A stretch of DNA of 64,000 bases from Hymenobacter persicinus (GTDB taxonomy: Bacteria; Bacteroidota; Bacteroidia; Cytophagales; Hymenobacteraceae). Shown here piece by piece: positions 55,516 through 64,000 of the stretch (positions are counted from its first letter, which is position 1; each line of letters starts with the position of its first letter). The stretch is from contig NZ_SEWE01000032.1 in NCBI RefSeq assembly GCF_004167665.1, positions 1-64,000 on the forward strand. The letters are read 5' to 3'. The notes under the pieces were generated by a model. That model did no database searches and was not told where the DNA came from. It saw only the letters and a list, made by a program, of their open reading frames with translations. The position numbers and the translations under genes are program-made.

Positions 55516-57189
55516 TTAAGGCTGGACTTCCACGCTCAAAATAATGGTGCGCATGGTGGGCAGCCATAGGCGCTGCCGGGCGTGGTGCTGCTCCAAAAAT
55601 GCCGCCACGGCCGGGGTGGGTGGCGTATCCGGGTTCAGGTCAAACAGCATAAGCGTGGGCCGGGAGGTGCGCAGGGGGGCGTGGGCCAGCAGGGAGTCGG
55701 CATCGAGCACGATGTGGCCGGCCAGCCGGGCCGCAATTTCCACCCGCTTGTTGTAGTAGTTACGCCCCATAATCACCGGTTCCCCGGGCTGCACCGTGCG
55801 CAAAAACCGGTCGAGCTGGCGCACGTCGGCACTGATACCCTGGGATTTATCCATAAAGAAAGCCGGCTCCTTCAGCAGGTTCTGGGCCGTGCGCCGGTCC
55901 CGGGTGGCCAACGACAAGAGCAGCGAAAACCCGAGCAGCGCTACGGCCACCCTACGTCCGGCGGGATTCAGCCGGGCGGGGCGGGCCAAGGTCAGCACCA
56001 ACAGCATGGCCGAAACGCTCATAAAGGCCGGTAGAAAGTAGCGGGTGTCGGCCACGTAGGTCCAGCGGCCGCCGGCAAACCAGCCTACCAGCGCGGCCGG
56101 GTAGCGCAGGGAAAGCGCCGTCAACAGGCCGGCGCAGAGCAGGGCCGTGCCGCCCGCCAGCAGGTGAAACAGCACCCCGGGCGTGGGCCAAAGCCGTCCT
56201 TGCCGGTAGGCTGCCCGCCATTCCTGCCGCAGCCCCAGGGCCAGCACCCCGGCTACTACTACCGATACCGCCAGCACCGCCCCAACTCGTAGCGCGACGC
56301 CGTGAGGCACCCGGCTGAAGTCCAGCTCGTTTGAGAAAAAGCTGTGGTAGAGCACCGGGTCGAATTGTCCGAGATGGTACCAGTACAGGCCCAGCCGGGC
56401 GGCCGTTGGGGCCTCGGTGGCCAGCTGGGTGTAGAACTTGGTGATGTAGTAGGCGTCGCCGGCAATGCGAGCCTGATAGAGCAGCAGCGCCCCGACCAGC
56501 GCCAGCAGCAGCAGCAGACTCGCCAGAGCCGGGCGCCGCAGTTGGGGCCGCCAGCGCCAGGCAAACACCAGCAGGGTCAGCGGCAGAAAAAACGCCAGCG
56601 GGTAGTAGGCAAACCGCAGCAGGCAGGCCCCAAACCCCAGCGCGCTCATCAGTAGCGGGCCCGGGCCGGGCGGGCGGCGGGCCGGGCGAGTAAGCAGCTG
56701 CAGCAGCACCGCCAGCCCACCGGTGTAGCAGGCCAGGGCCAGCAGGTCAGTGCCGAACAGCAGGTGAAACGGGGCATTGCTCAGGCCCCAGAACAGGAAG
56801 ATTACCGCCGGGGCGTAGGGCACTAGCCTGCTTTTGAGCGGTTTGAGTAGCCACCACCAGGCCAGCAGCAACCCCAGCAGGCCGGCCCAGTGCATCACCT
56901 GAGTGCCCACCAGCACCTCGGGCGACACCCAGCGCAGCAGCCCCGCCATCAGCCAGGCGTAGCCGGGCGGCCACAGGTTCAGGGGCTCAAACACCGGGGC
57001 CGACACATCCTGCCAGTTCACCCGGGCCAGGCTCACCCCGTGCCCGCGCAGCAGATTGACCGCGCTTTCGGTCTGGGTCTGCATGTCGCGGGTGAGGGCG
57101 GGCATGGCCAGCTCGTGGGCCCAGCGCAGCAGCACGGCCAGGCCGAAAGCCAGTCGGTTGAGCAGGGGCCAGGAAAGCTTGGAAGGCAT
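55516..57189 (-). CDS. Multi-pass membrane protein, possible GT-C glycosyltransferase
   Basis: A 557-residue integral membrane protein with about ten to twelve hydrophobic segments and a soluble C-terminal region (~residues 430-557). The first loop has ALTRDMQTQTESAVNLLRGH and FEPLNLWPPGYAWLMAGLLR, a layout reminiscent of GT-C or PMT-type transferases, in which an acidic residue in the first large loop is catalytic. The C-terminal VIMGRNYYNKRVEIAARLAG and PTLMLFDLNPDTPP are also compatible with that group. No family-specific signature is certain, so the enzyme call is tentative. The ATG at 57189 is preferred; residues upstream to 57357 are Arg/Pro-rich and lack membrane character. Confidence 0.75.
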   Translation of the reverse strand: MPSKLSWPLLNRLAFGLAVLLRWAHELAMPALTRDMQTQTESAVNLLRGHGVSLARVNWQDVSAPVFEPLNLWPPGYAWLMAGLLRWVSPEVLVGTQVMHWAGLLGLLLAWWWLLKPLKSRLVPYAPAVIFLFWGLSNAPFHLLFGTDLLALACYTGGLAVLLQLLTRPARRPPGPGPLLMSALGFGACLLRFAYYPLAFFLPLTLLVFAWRWRPQLRRPALASLLLLLALVGALLLYQARIAGDAYYITKFYTQLATEAPTAARLGLYWYHLGQFDPVLYHSFFSNELDFSRVPHGVALRVGAVLAVSVVVAGVLALGLRQEWRAAYRQGRLWPTPGVLFHLLAGGTALLCAGLLTALSLRYPAALVGWFAGGRWTYVADTRYFLPAFMSVSAMLLVLTLARPARLNPAGRRVAVALLGFSLLLSLATRDRRTAQNLLKEPAFFMDKSQGISADVRQLDRFLRTVQPGEPVIMGRNYYNKRVEIAARLAGHIVLDADSLLAHAPLRTSRPTLMLFDLNPDTPPTPAVAAFLEQHHARQRLWLPTMRTIILSVEVQP

Positions 57190-57379
57190 AGCGAAAGGGC
57201 GAGGCGGGCCGGACAGGGGTGCGGCGAAGGTAGCGCAAGGCCGGGCAGCGGACAACGTTGCCGGTGGGCGCGCATGCCGGTCGGCAACTTTACGGGGCTC
57301 CGGTGGTTCATACCCGCAGCCGCCCCGCCCACGTCCGCGGCGGAAGCGGCTTTTCACCCGCCGTAAACCTTACGTTCTC

Positions 57380-58486
57380 ATGTCCCAAGACCAAGCCATC
57401 CTGTTTTCGCCCGCTACGCTGGGCGCCCTCACGCTTAAAAACCACGTGGTAATGGCCCCTCTGACCCGCAGTCGGGCCATTGGCAACACGCCCAACGAGT
57501 TGATGGCTACCTACTACGGGCAGCGCGCCGAAGCGGGCCTGATCATCACCGAAGGCACTTCACCCGCCCCCGAGGGCCTGGGCTACGCCCGCATTCCGGG
57601 CTTGTTCAACGCTGATCAGGTGGCCGGCTGGAAGCTGGTCACGGATGCCGTACACGCCCGGGGCGGCCGGATTTTCGTGCAGTTCATGCACACGGGCCGG
57701 ATTTCCCACCCCCTGAACCTGCCCGCCGGGGCCGAAATCGTGGCGCCCTCGGCTCTGGCCGCCGCCGGCGAGATGTGGACCGACCAGCAGCAGCTCCAGC
57801 CCCAGCCTACGCCCCGGGCCCTGACCACGGCCGAGGTGAAAGATCTGGTGCAGCAGCACGCCGCCAGCGCCAAGCTCGCCATCGAGGCCGGTTTCGACGG
57901 GGTGGAGCTGCACGGGGCCAACGGCTACCTGATTGAGCAGTTTCTGAACCCGGCCGCCAACCAGCGCACCGACGAGTACGGCGGCAGCGTCGAAAACCGC
58001 AACCGCTTTGCCCTGGAAGTAGCCCGGGCCACCATCGCCGCCATCGGGGCCGACAAAGTGGGTATCCGCCTCTCGCCCTACGGCCTGGCCGGCGACCTGA
58101 AGCCCTTTGCCGAACTGGACGAGCAGTATCTGGCCCTGGCCGGGCAGCTCCAGCAGCTGAATCTGGTCTACGTGCACCTGGTCGACCACTCCAGCATGGG
58201 CGCCCCGAAAGTGCCGGCGGAGCTGGTGGCTGGCATCCGGGAGCGGTTTACCAACACCCTGATTCTGAGCGGGGGCTACGACAAGCAGCGCGCCGAAGCC
58301 GACCTGCAAAGCGGCAAGGCCGACCTGGTTGCTTTTGGCCGCCCCTTCATTGCCAACCCCGACCTGGTCACGCGTCTGCAGCAGGACGCCGAACTGGCCC
58401 AGCCCAACCCCGAGAAGTTCTACACGCCCGGCCCCGAGGGCTACACCGACTACCCAACCCTGGCCAAGCAGAACGCTACCGCCTAG
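57380..58486 (+). CDS. Old Yellow Enzyme-type alkene reductase
   Basis: A 368-residue FMN-dependent, NAD(P)H-using ene-reductase. FSPATLGALTLKNHVVMAPL then TRSRA opens the barrel; GVELHGANGYLIEQFLNPAA, then NQRTDEYGGSVENRNRFALE, is the diagnostic region with the substrate-binding His and Asn; and LVAFGRPFIANPDL binds the FMN phosphate. Length and order fit the NemA/OYE family, which reduces activated C=C bonds or nitro compounds; the physiological substrate is unknown. The ATG at 57380 begins just before ILFSPATLG; the open frame extends upstream to 57056 but overlaps the opposite gene. A terminator follows. Confidence 0.94.
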   Translation: MSQDQAILFSPATLGALTLKNHVVMAPLTRSRAIGNTPNELMATYYGQRAEAGLIITEGTSPAPEGLGYARIPGLFNADQVAGWKLVTDAVHARGGRIFVQFMHTGRISHPLNLPAGAEIVAPSALAAAGEMWTDQQQLQPQPTPRALTTAEVKDLVQQHAASAKLAIEAGFDGVELHGANGYLIEQFLNPAANQRTDEYGGSVENRNRFALEVARATIAAIGADKVGIRLSPYGLAGDLKPFAELDEQYLALAGQLQQLNLVYVHLVDHSSMGAPKVPAELVAGIRERFTNTLILSGGYDKQRAEADLQSGKADLVAFGRPFIANPDLVTRLQQDAELAQPNPEKFYTPGPEGYTDYPTLAKQNATA

Positions 58487-58505
58487 CCCGCGGGTGACGT
58501 TGCCT

Positions 58506-58546
58506 AAAAACCCCGGTTCGCGTCGTCGCGGGCCGGGGCATTTTTT
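58506..58546 (+). terminator. Intrinsic terminator of the alkene reductase gene
   Basis: Stem built of CCCCGG/CCGGGG (58511-58516 and 58533-58538) and an inner CGCG/CGCG, with a run of five A before and six T after. It starts 19 bases past the stop of the gene ending at 58486. Confidence 0.8.
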
Positions 58547-58635
58547 GCGCACTCAAGCTCGGCGGTAGCGCCGGTGGGCACGACTACCCGGCGGTTTTTT
58601 GCGTAAGCGGAAGTTCTACTCTATTCCGCCTTGCT

Positions 58636-59586
58636 ATGACTGCCAAAAAAGCTGCCACTCCCGCCAAAACCGCTGCTGCCGCCAAAGCGCCGGCCAAGAA
58701 GGCCGCCCCCGCCAAGCCCGAGAAGCGCCCCACGGCCAAAGACATGAAGTCCGCGGCCCAGAAGCTGCCTTACCCGGCCAAGCAGGCCGACATGAAGCTC
58801 CAGCCCGACACGGATTTTGCCAACTACAAGGCCGCCGGCAAGCTGGAAGGCAAAATTGCCCTCGTCACCGGCGCCGACTCCGGCATCGGGCGGGCCGTGG
58901 CCATTGCCTTCGCTCTGGAAGGCGCCGACGTGGCCGTGCTCTACAACGAAAACGACGTGGACGCCCAGGAAACCCAGCGGCAGATTGAGAAGCGTAAGCG
59001 CAAGTGCTTATTGCTCAAGCTCGATGTGCGTGACCCGGAACAGTGTCGGCAGGCCGTGCGCCGCACCCGCGCCGAACTGGGCGGCCTCAACATTCTGGTC
59101 AACAATGCCGCCTTCCAGATGGCCCAGGAGAAGTTCGAGGACATCCCCGAGGAGCAGATTCGCCGCACCTTCGACACCAACATTCTGGGCTACTTCTGGA
59201 TGGCCCAGGCTGCCGTACCCCACTTCAAGGCCGGCGACTGTATCATCAACACCGGCAGCATCGTGGGCCTGACCGGCAACCCGCTGCTGATTGATTACAC
59301 GGCCACCAAGTCGGCCATTCACGCCTTTACCAAGTCGTTGGCCACCCACCTGGGCGAGCGGAACATTCGGGTCAACTGCGTGGTGCCGGGCCCGGTCTGG
59401 ACGCCCAACATTCCGGGCACCATGCCCCGGGAGGAAGTCGAGAAGTTCGGCTACGAAGTGGCGTTGGCCCGCCCTGGTCAGCCCGAGGAATTGGCGCCCG
59501 CCTACGTGCTGCTGGCCTCCCAGGATGGCTCCTTCATGACCGGCAGCCTGGTCCACGTGACGGGCGGCAAGATGAGCTCCGACTAG
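58636..59586 (+). CDS. SDR-family oxidoreductase with Lys/Ala-rich N-terminal tail
   Basis: A 316-residue short-chain dehydrogenase. The nucleotide-binding motif is LVTGADSGIGRA (TGxxxGIG at residues 78-85), NNAAF follows, the catalytic Ser is in INTGSIVG and Tyr221/Lys225 lie in DYTATKSA; the C-terminal FMTGSLVHVTGGKMSSD is typical of the YhdF/YghA-type NAD(P)-dependent group. The first ~33 residues (AKKAATPAKTAAAAKAPAKK...) form a highly basic, Pro/Ala/Lys tail like histone H1 or Hc1, which is unusual for an SDR. The remaining N-terminal linker with KLPYPAKQADMKLQPDTDFA is common in this subgroup. The substrate is unknown. Confidence 0.92.
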   Translation: MTAKKAATPAKTAAAAKAPAKKAAPAKPEKRPTAKDMKSAAQKLPYPAKQADMKLQPDTDFANYKAAGKLEGKIALVTGADSGIGRAVAIAFALEGADVAVLYNENDVDAQETQRQIEKRKRKCLLLKLDVRDPEQCRQAVRRTRAELGGLNILVNNAAFQMAQEKFEDIPEEQIRRTFDTNILGYFWMAQAAVPHFKAGDCIINTGSIVGLTGNPLLIDYTATKSAIHAFTKSLATHLGERNIRVNCVVPGPVWTPNIPGTMPREEVEKFGYEVALARPGQPEELAPAYVLLASQDGSFMTGSLVHVTGGKMSSD

Positions 59587-59610
59587 TAAGCAACAGCTTC
59601 GTTTCAACGC

Positions 59611-59641
59611 AAAAGGGCGGCTCCACTGCGGAGCCGCCCTT
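59611..59641. terminator. Terminator between convergent genes
   Basis: A perfect 12-bp stem AAGGGCGGCTCC/GGAGCCGCCCTT (59613-59624 and 59630-59641) with a 5-base loop. It is flanked by A on the left and TGTT on the right. It separates the SDR gene (ends 59586) from the T9SS gene on the other strand (ends 59665). Confidence 0.78.
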
Positions 59642-59664
59642 GTTACGTTGGATTCACCAGTCGT

Positions 59665-62600
59665 TTATTCCACCACGATTCGTCGGCTGGTGGTCTGGCC
59701 CTCGGTGGTCAGGCGCAGCAGATACATTCCTTTCGTCAGGCTCTGCAAATCGAGGGGGTGCTGGGTGGCGCCGCCGCGGTGGCTGACCTGCTGCTGCAAC
59801 ACCGGCCGGCCCAGGGCATCGACCAGCTCCAGAGCAATAGCCCGGGCCGGACCCTGCACGGCCAGGGTCATCAGGCCCGCCGTGGGGTTGGGGTAGCACG
59901 AAACGCTCAGTTCGCGCAGGGCGGCCACGGTGGCCGTGCCCTGCTGAATGGTGAGCGTGACGGCCGTGGCCGGGCTCACGCAGGCATTCAGCGAATCGAC
60001 CACGTAGTAGGTGTACACGCCCACGGCGGTGCGGCCAGTGGCGTAGCTCGGGCCGGCAAACAGGCGCTGGGTCAGGGCCGCGTTGGCGTACCACACCGCC
60101 ACGCCGGGGCTGGTGGTCGTGGCCATCAGGTTTGGCACGGGCTGGTTGAAAATGGCGGTTTGATTGGATGCCGCGGGCGCCGGGCGGGCCTCGGGCGTGA
60201 ACTCAAACGCGCCAATGTCGGGGGCCGTGGTGCTGCGCAGGGTGCCGTTGTAGTCGGTCGTGACGCCGGCCACCGGGCGGGCGCGGCCGTTGAGGTTGCA
60301 GTTGGCATTCGGCAACGGCGCCAGGTCCGTGGCGTTGACCAGACGGTACACGGGGTTGGTAACGAGGCTGGCCGCATCCTGGCCGGTGGCGGTGCGTAGC
60401 GCTGCCAGCGTGGGGCGGGGGGTGCCATTGACATACGCCAGCGTGGCCCGCGGGCCCTGAGCCGAGTAGGCGTTGTTGTCGGACAGGGTGAAGGGCGAGG
60501 CCGTCGGCGCGGAGTAAAGCGCGTACGCCTTGCCGCCCGTCGCCGTCGTGGTCTGCTCGTTCACCAGCACGTTGTTGACCAGCGCCACGTCCGTCACGCC
60601 ATTGGCGACTGTCACGGCGCCGGAAACGGGCGTGGTGCCCTCGGCCAAGTTGCCGGTCATGCGCACGGTGTTATAGGCCAGCTTATAGCCGCCGCCGCTG
60701 GTCAGGTACACGCCGTGGGGCGTGAAGGAAATGCCGTCGTCGCCGCTGCTCAGGATTTCAGAAATGACGTTGTTGGCTACGGTCACGTTGGCATTGCTCC
60801 CCGTGGCCGACAGGCGGATGCCCGTAGCACCGTAGCTGTTGGAAGTACCCGTGCCGGTGTGCACGACGTCGCGAATACGGTTGCCGTCGATAACGCCATC
60901 GGTTGAGGTGCCGCTTACCACTATCCCGGCCACGGCCGGACTCGTGGCCCGGGTTATGCCAAGGACGACATTCTTCTCCAGCCGGAAGCCCGTGGTATTG
61001 ACGATGACAATGCCGCTACTGCCAATTTTGTCGGCTGCCACGCTGCTGCTGCCGACAGAGTTGAAGGCAGCCATGAAGTTGGTACAGTTGCTCTGGGCCT
61101 GAATGCCCGTGGCCGTGCGTGCGATGCTGCAGTTGCGCACCATGCCGTTGGCCGCGCCACTGAACGCCACACCGTAGGCCGTCAGGGAGCTGGCCGCCCG
61201 CAGCTCCACGGACCGCAGCGCCACGTTGTTGCCCGTCACGAAGATGACGCCACTGCTGGTGGCCGTGCCGGTATTGGCCAGGGCCAGGGAGCCGCTGTTG
61301 CCCACGGGCGTAACGCCTTCCACCGTAACGTAGCTGGCATCGATGATGAGCAGGGGAGTGGCGGCGTTGGCCGTGAGCACTACCGTCCGCAGCGGCCCCG
61401 GCTTCAGCAGCACCGTGTTGGCCACGCTGGAGCCGGTGTTGGCATTGAGCGTGATGGGGTAGGTTTCGTTGGGGTAGGCCGTGTCGATGAGCTGCAGGGT
61501 GAGGGCCCCGCTGAGCTCATTGCTGTTCAGGGCGGCCACGGCGGCCGTCAGGGTGGGGTAGTCAGCCGCTGCGGAAACGCCCACGGTTTTCACCCCGCTG
61601 ATCAGGCCCAGCACCCGGTAGGAATTGGGCGCAGTGGGCGCGCTACTGATGCTGGCCACGCTGGTGGCGGCGAAGCCCGGGGCGGGGGAGGCCCCCACGT
61701 TGGGCGTGGCGGCTAAATCCTGGGCCGTAACGAAATACTCGATAACGTCGCCAGCCGTAGGGGGCGTGCGGAGCTTGCTCACGTCGAGGGTAAAGTTGAC
61801 GCTGCCCCCGGGCGCGGCCCCGGTGTCCACCCATTTCCAGCCGTTGCCGGTGGCATCGTTGGGAACGGTGAAGACGTTGGCGTCAGAGCTTTTCTTGTAG
61901 TACAGGCGCGGGCCGAGCGGGGCGGTGGTATTCACGCCGCTGGGGTCGTTGATGAACACGTTCAGGCTGCGGTTGCCGGTGCTGGCGGTGTTAGGCAGGG
62001 ACGTATACACGATGCTGGGCCCGGAAAGGTCGACGCCCTGGAAGGCGCCCTCGTCGGCACCCAGGTCGGGGCTGGCCACGGTGCGGGCCTGCGCGTCGAT
62101 GTCGGTGGGCACGGGCAGGGCCGAGGCCGACAGGTTCTGGCCGCCGCCTTCCACCTGGGTAGGCACGCCGGTCTGGATGTGCGGGTCGGTCAGCGGGTTC
62201 ACAAACGGCACGTTCTCCGTCACCGAATTCTGCTCGGCCGGCGCCGCGCGCTGCTTGTACTGAGCCAGAGTCTGATCTACGCCCGGGGCGGTGGCCACGC
62301 CGTAGAAGATGGGGGTTTCGGCGGAAGGCGGGCCGGCGTAAAACAGGTTGTTGTTGGACGCGGCGGCCAGATTGGTCAGCGCGGCAGTGCTCTTAAAGAA
62401 CGCCGCGGCCACCCCGCCCCCGCCCGCGGGCAGGCCGGTCACTAGGTTCACGAAGATGTTGTTGCGCAAATCCACGGCCGGAGTTCCCGAAATATAGAAG
62501 GCCCCGCTTTTGTTCGATGGCGCCGTGGCCGCGTAGGTCAGCACCACCGTGTTGTGGTAGCAGTAGTTGTTGGTGCCCCCGCGGAAGCTCAGGGCCCGCA

Positions 62601-63666
62601 CCGAGGTGCCGGCCGTGCTCACCGTAGCCCGGATGTCGTAGACGAAGTTGTTGAACACGTTGTTGGTCGTGCCCGCGGTGATGTCCATGCCCGAAGCAAA
62701 GCCCGAGGTGCCGGTGGAAGCAATGTCGTAGGTGCGGTTGCGCCCGATGTTGTGGAGCGTGCCGCTGTTGACGTAAATGCCCTGGGAGGCCGAGGTCGTG
62801 CCCGTGCCGGTCATGGCGTGGACGCGGTTGTCGAGGATGTCGACCACGTTGGCCGCGCCGCTGGAGTAGATGCCGTACACGGCGCTCGACGAGCTCAGGC
62901 CCGACACGTCCATGCCGGTGACTTTGGCGCTGGTCTGGCTGCGCAGGTAGATGCCGTACACGGTGCCGGTGGTAGGACCGCCGCTGGCGGGGTAGCCCAC
63001 GCTCAGCACCCGGCCCGGGGCCCCGCCCGCCAGCGTCCCGATTTCGTTGCCGCTGTCGGTGAGCGTGCTGCCCGCGTCGAGGTTGTAGCCGTTAAAGCAA
63101 TCCTGCACGGTGTTGGACAGGAAGCGGTTGGCGTTGTTGCCCCCGTCCTGCACAAACACGCCGAAGGTGCGGGTGGTATTGGCGCGGTTCAAATCCAGGG
63201 TGCAGTTCTGCACGAGGTTGTTGGTGGCGCCGCCCTTGAGCCAGAGGCCGTATTCGAGCTGCTGGGCCGGGGTGGTGTTGGCGGCCGGGTCCGAAATGTC
63301 TACGCCGTCGAGGGTCACGTAGTCGGCCCCGTCGAGGGTCAGGCCCGCGTCGGTGGCGCCAGTGCCGGTTCCTTCGAGACGGGGGTTGGCCGCCGTACCG
63401 TCCTTGCGGAAAATAATGGGGTTACTGGCCGTGCCGCTGGCCGTCAGGGCCGGGGGCAGCTCACTGAACACGGCCCCGCTTTTCACCTGAAACGTGACGC
63501 CGCCCGCGCCCACGCCGCCCGCATTCAGGGCCGTAATGGCGGCCGTGAAGGTCGCATAGTTGTTGGGCCCCGTCCCGGCGGGGTCAATGGTTTTGGTGCC
63601 TGCCAGTTGGGCAAAAGCGCCGTGGCTGAGCGCCAGGGCCAGCAGGGAGTAGAAGATTCGTTGCAT
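59665..63666 (-). CDS. T9SS-sorted beta-helix surface protein
   Basis: A 1333-residue exported protein. Signal peptide MQRIFYSLLALALSHGAFAQ; then a right-handed beta-helix of Asn- and Gly-rich rungs (~residues 25-520, NNLVQNCTLDLNRANTTRTF; rungs recur to ~1020), an Ig-like domain in the middle with ARL-type FVTAQDLAATPNVG, a second helix region (~700-1080), an Ig-like domain (~1150-1240) ending in ATAVTLTI and a type A T9SS sorting domain (VSCYPNPTAGLMTLAVQG to the terminal TTSRRIVVE). Residues 20-60 (TIDPAGTGPNNYATFTAAIT) repeat at ~700 as GVSAAADYPTLTAAVAALN, so the gene contains an internal duplication. The ATG at 63666 is preferred over a TTG at 63672. Function is probably carbohydrate binding or adhesion, not shown. 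Confidence 0.92.
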   Translation of the reverse strand: MQRIFYSLLALALSHGAFAQLAGTKTIDPAGTGPNNYATFTAAITALNAGGVGAGGVTFQVKSGAVFSELPPALTASGTASNPIIFRKDGTAANPRLEGTGTGATDAGLTLDGADYVTLDGVDISDPAANTTPAQQLEYGLWLKGGATNNLVQNCTLDLNRANTTRTFGVFVQDGGNNANRFLSNTVQDCFNGYNLDAGSTLTDSGNEIGTLAGGAPGRVLSVGYPASGGPTTGTVYGIYLRSQTSAKVTGMDVSGLSSSSAVYGIYSSGAANVVDILDNRVHAMTGTGTTSASQGIYVNSGTLHNIGRNRTYDIASTGTSGFASGMDITAGTTNNVFNNFVYDIRATVSTAGTSVRALSFRGGTNNYCYHNTVVLTYAATAPSNKSGAFYISGTPAVDLRNNIFVNLVTGLPAGGGGVAAAFFKSTAALTNLAAASNNNLFYAGPPSAETPIFYGVATAPGVDQTLAQYKQRAAPAEQNSVTENVPFVNPLTDPHIQTGVPTQVEGGGQNLSASALPVPTDIDAQARTVASPDLGADEGAFQGVDLSGPSIVYTSLPNTASTGNRSLNVFINDPSGVNTTAPLGPRLYYKKSSDANVFTVPNDATGNGWKWVDTGAAPGGSVNFTLDVSKLRTPPTAGDVIEYFVTAQDLAATPNVGASPAPGFAATSVASISSAPTAPNSYRVLGLISGVKTVGVSAAADYPTLTAAVAALNSNELSGALTLQLIDTAYPNETYPITLNANTGSSVANTVLLKPGPLRTVVLTANAATPLLIIDASYVTVEGVTPVGNSGSLALANTGTATSSGVIFVTGNNVALRSVELRAASSLTAYGVAFSGAANGMVRNCSIARTATGIQAQSNCTNFMAAFNSVGSSSVAADKIGSSGIVIVNTTGFRLEKNVVLGITRATSPAVAGIVVSGTSTDGVIDGNRIRDVVHTGTGTSNSYGATGIRLSATGSNANVTVANNVISEILSSGDDGISFTPHGVYLTSGGGYKLAYNTVRMTGNLAEGTTPVSGAVTVANGVTDVALVNNVLVNEQTTTATGGKAYALYSAPTASPFTLSDNNAYSAQGPRATLAYVNGTPRPTLAALRTATGQDAASLVTNPVYRLVNATDLAPLPNANCNLNGRARPVAGVTTDYNGTLRSTTAPDIGAFEFTPEARPAPAASNQTAIFNQPVPNLMATTTSPGVAVWYANAALTQRLFAGPSYATGRTAVGVYTYYVVDSLNACVSPATAVTLTIQQGTATVAALRELSVSCYPNPTAGLMTLAVQGPARAIALELVDALGRPVLQQQVSHRGGATQHPLDLQSLTKGMYLLRLTTEGQTTSRRIVVE

Positions 63667-63875
63667 AGGCAATAAGCAGGAGGGTGAAAGGTGGTGTGGA
63701 AGATAGAAAGAATAGGATGAAACAGCCAGGCCGCCGCCCGGATTCGCCTGCCCGGAACAGACAAAACGCCCCCGGCGCGGTTGTGCTTATTCCCCGGCCG
63801 CGGGCGCCAACAACCTTCCGGCAAGCTCGGCAGTACAGGGAAGCACCTTCTCCTTCTGGTTTCGTCTGTTTTTAT
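63667..63875. promoter_or_regulatory. Divergent intergenic promoter region
   Basis: A 209-base spacer between two divergent genes must carry promoters for both. No perfect TAnnTTTG element was identified. No other feature was seen in it. Confidence 0.35.
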
Positions 63876-64000
63876 ATGCCCGATTCGTCTTATCCCGCCG
63901 GTACCGTCCGGGCCCTGCTGCCCACTGAGCTGGTCACGGAAGCCACCCGCGCCGCCCTGACGGCCCGCCTGACGCCCCCAGCGGCCCCGCAATTCTTCGA
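63876..64000 (+). CDS. Probable gluconate 2-dehydrogenase subunit 3 family protein, N-terminal part
   Basis: Only 41 codons lie inside the window. From the ATG at 63876 the frame reads MPDSSYPAGTVRALLPTELV then TEATRAALTARLTPPAAPQFF and is open to the edge. The pattern of a short head, then ALTARL..P..APQFF, resembles the start of gluconate 2-dehydrogenase subunit 3 proteins of Cytophagales, which act with a GMC-family flavoprotein subunit. With so few residues the family call is tentative; that this is a coding start is more certain. Confidence 0.45.
   Translation, partial: MPDSSYPAGTVRALLPTELVTEATRAALTARLTPPAAPQFF

Overview
The window looks like chromosomal DNA of a GC-rich member of the Bacteroidota, most likely Hymenobacter or a close relative. 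Supporting signs are two giant secreted proteins with type IX secretion (T9SS) C-terminal sorting domains, a TamB/TamL pair with TamL as a lipoprotein, a DUF5686 protein with a carboxypeptidase-like regulatory domain, a DUF7009 protein, and Bacteroidota-type promoters (TTG, about 20 nt, TAnnTTTG). Shine-Dalgarno sequences are weak or absent and many starts are GTG or TTG. The genus is inferred from protein style; no rRNA or tRNA gene was seen.

Layout. 1-2200: start of an NHL-repeat protein and two phage-tail-collar-like proteins, one with a Tat-type signal, then an AT-rich promoter region. 2184-7184: galactokinase, a DUF5686 outer-membrane-type protein and a CPYC flavin oxidoreductase. 7334-13321: a 1995-residue T9SS cargo protein. 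13918-16650: 4-alpha-glucanotransferase with two starch-binding domains, divergent from tamB-tamL (16938-24508). 24688-25248: a GAD-like/DUF1851 protein preceded by a 21-bp tandem array.

25599-45446 is dominated by molybdenum cofactor (Moco) genes: an FdhF/YdeP-type molybdoenzyme, DUF7009, fdhD, moeB-rhodanese, a MOT1-type molybdate transporter, moaA, moaD, moaE, a mobA-like fusion, moaC, moeA, and an oxalate/formate-family MFS transporter with its 49-residue small partner. Between them lie an LRR protein, clpP, an ECF sigma factor with a small partner, an alpha/beta hydrolase and an S41 peptidase. The set covers molybdate uptake, cofactor synthesis, enzyme sulfuration and probably a formate- or oxalate-linked enzyme and transporter.

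45607-50176 holds a cell-wall amidase, a lipoprotein, a TonB-like protein, a TPR protein and metF. metH (50366-54082) follows a clear SAM-I riboswitch (54154-54259) and its promoter, so metH and probably metF are controlled by S-adenosylmethionine. 54366-64000 holds a PA14-OmpA protein, a multi-pass membrane protein, an Old Yellow Enzyme, an SDR with a histone-H1-like tail, a second T9SS beta-helix protein and the start of a probable gluconate dehydrogenase subunit 3 gene.

The most unusual content is intergenic: two gap-free arrays of 21-bp units with unrelated sequence, several roughly 100-bp elements bounded by inverted low-complexity repeats that abut or supply stop codons of flanking genes, a MITE-like palindromic element between metH and metF, and a terminator-like hairpin inside the first codons of the amidase gene.
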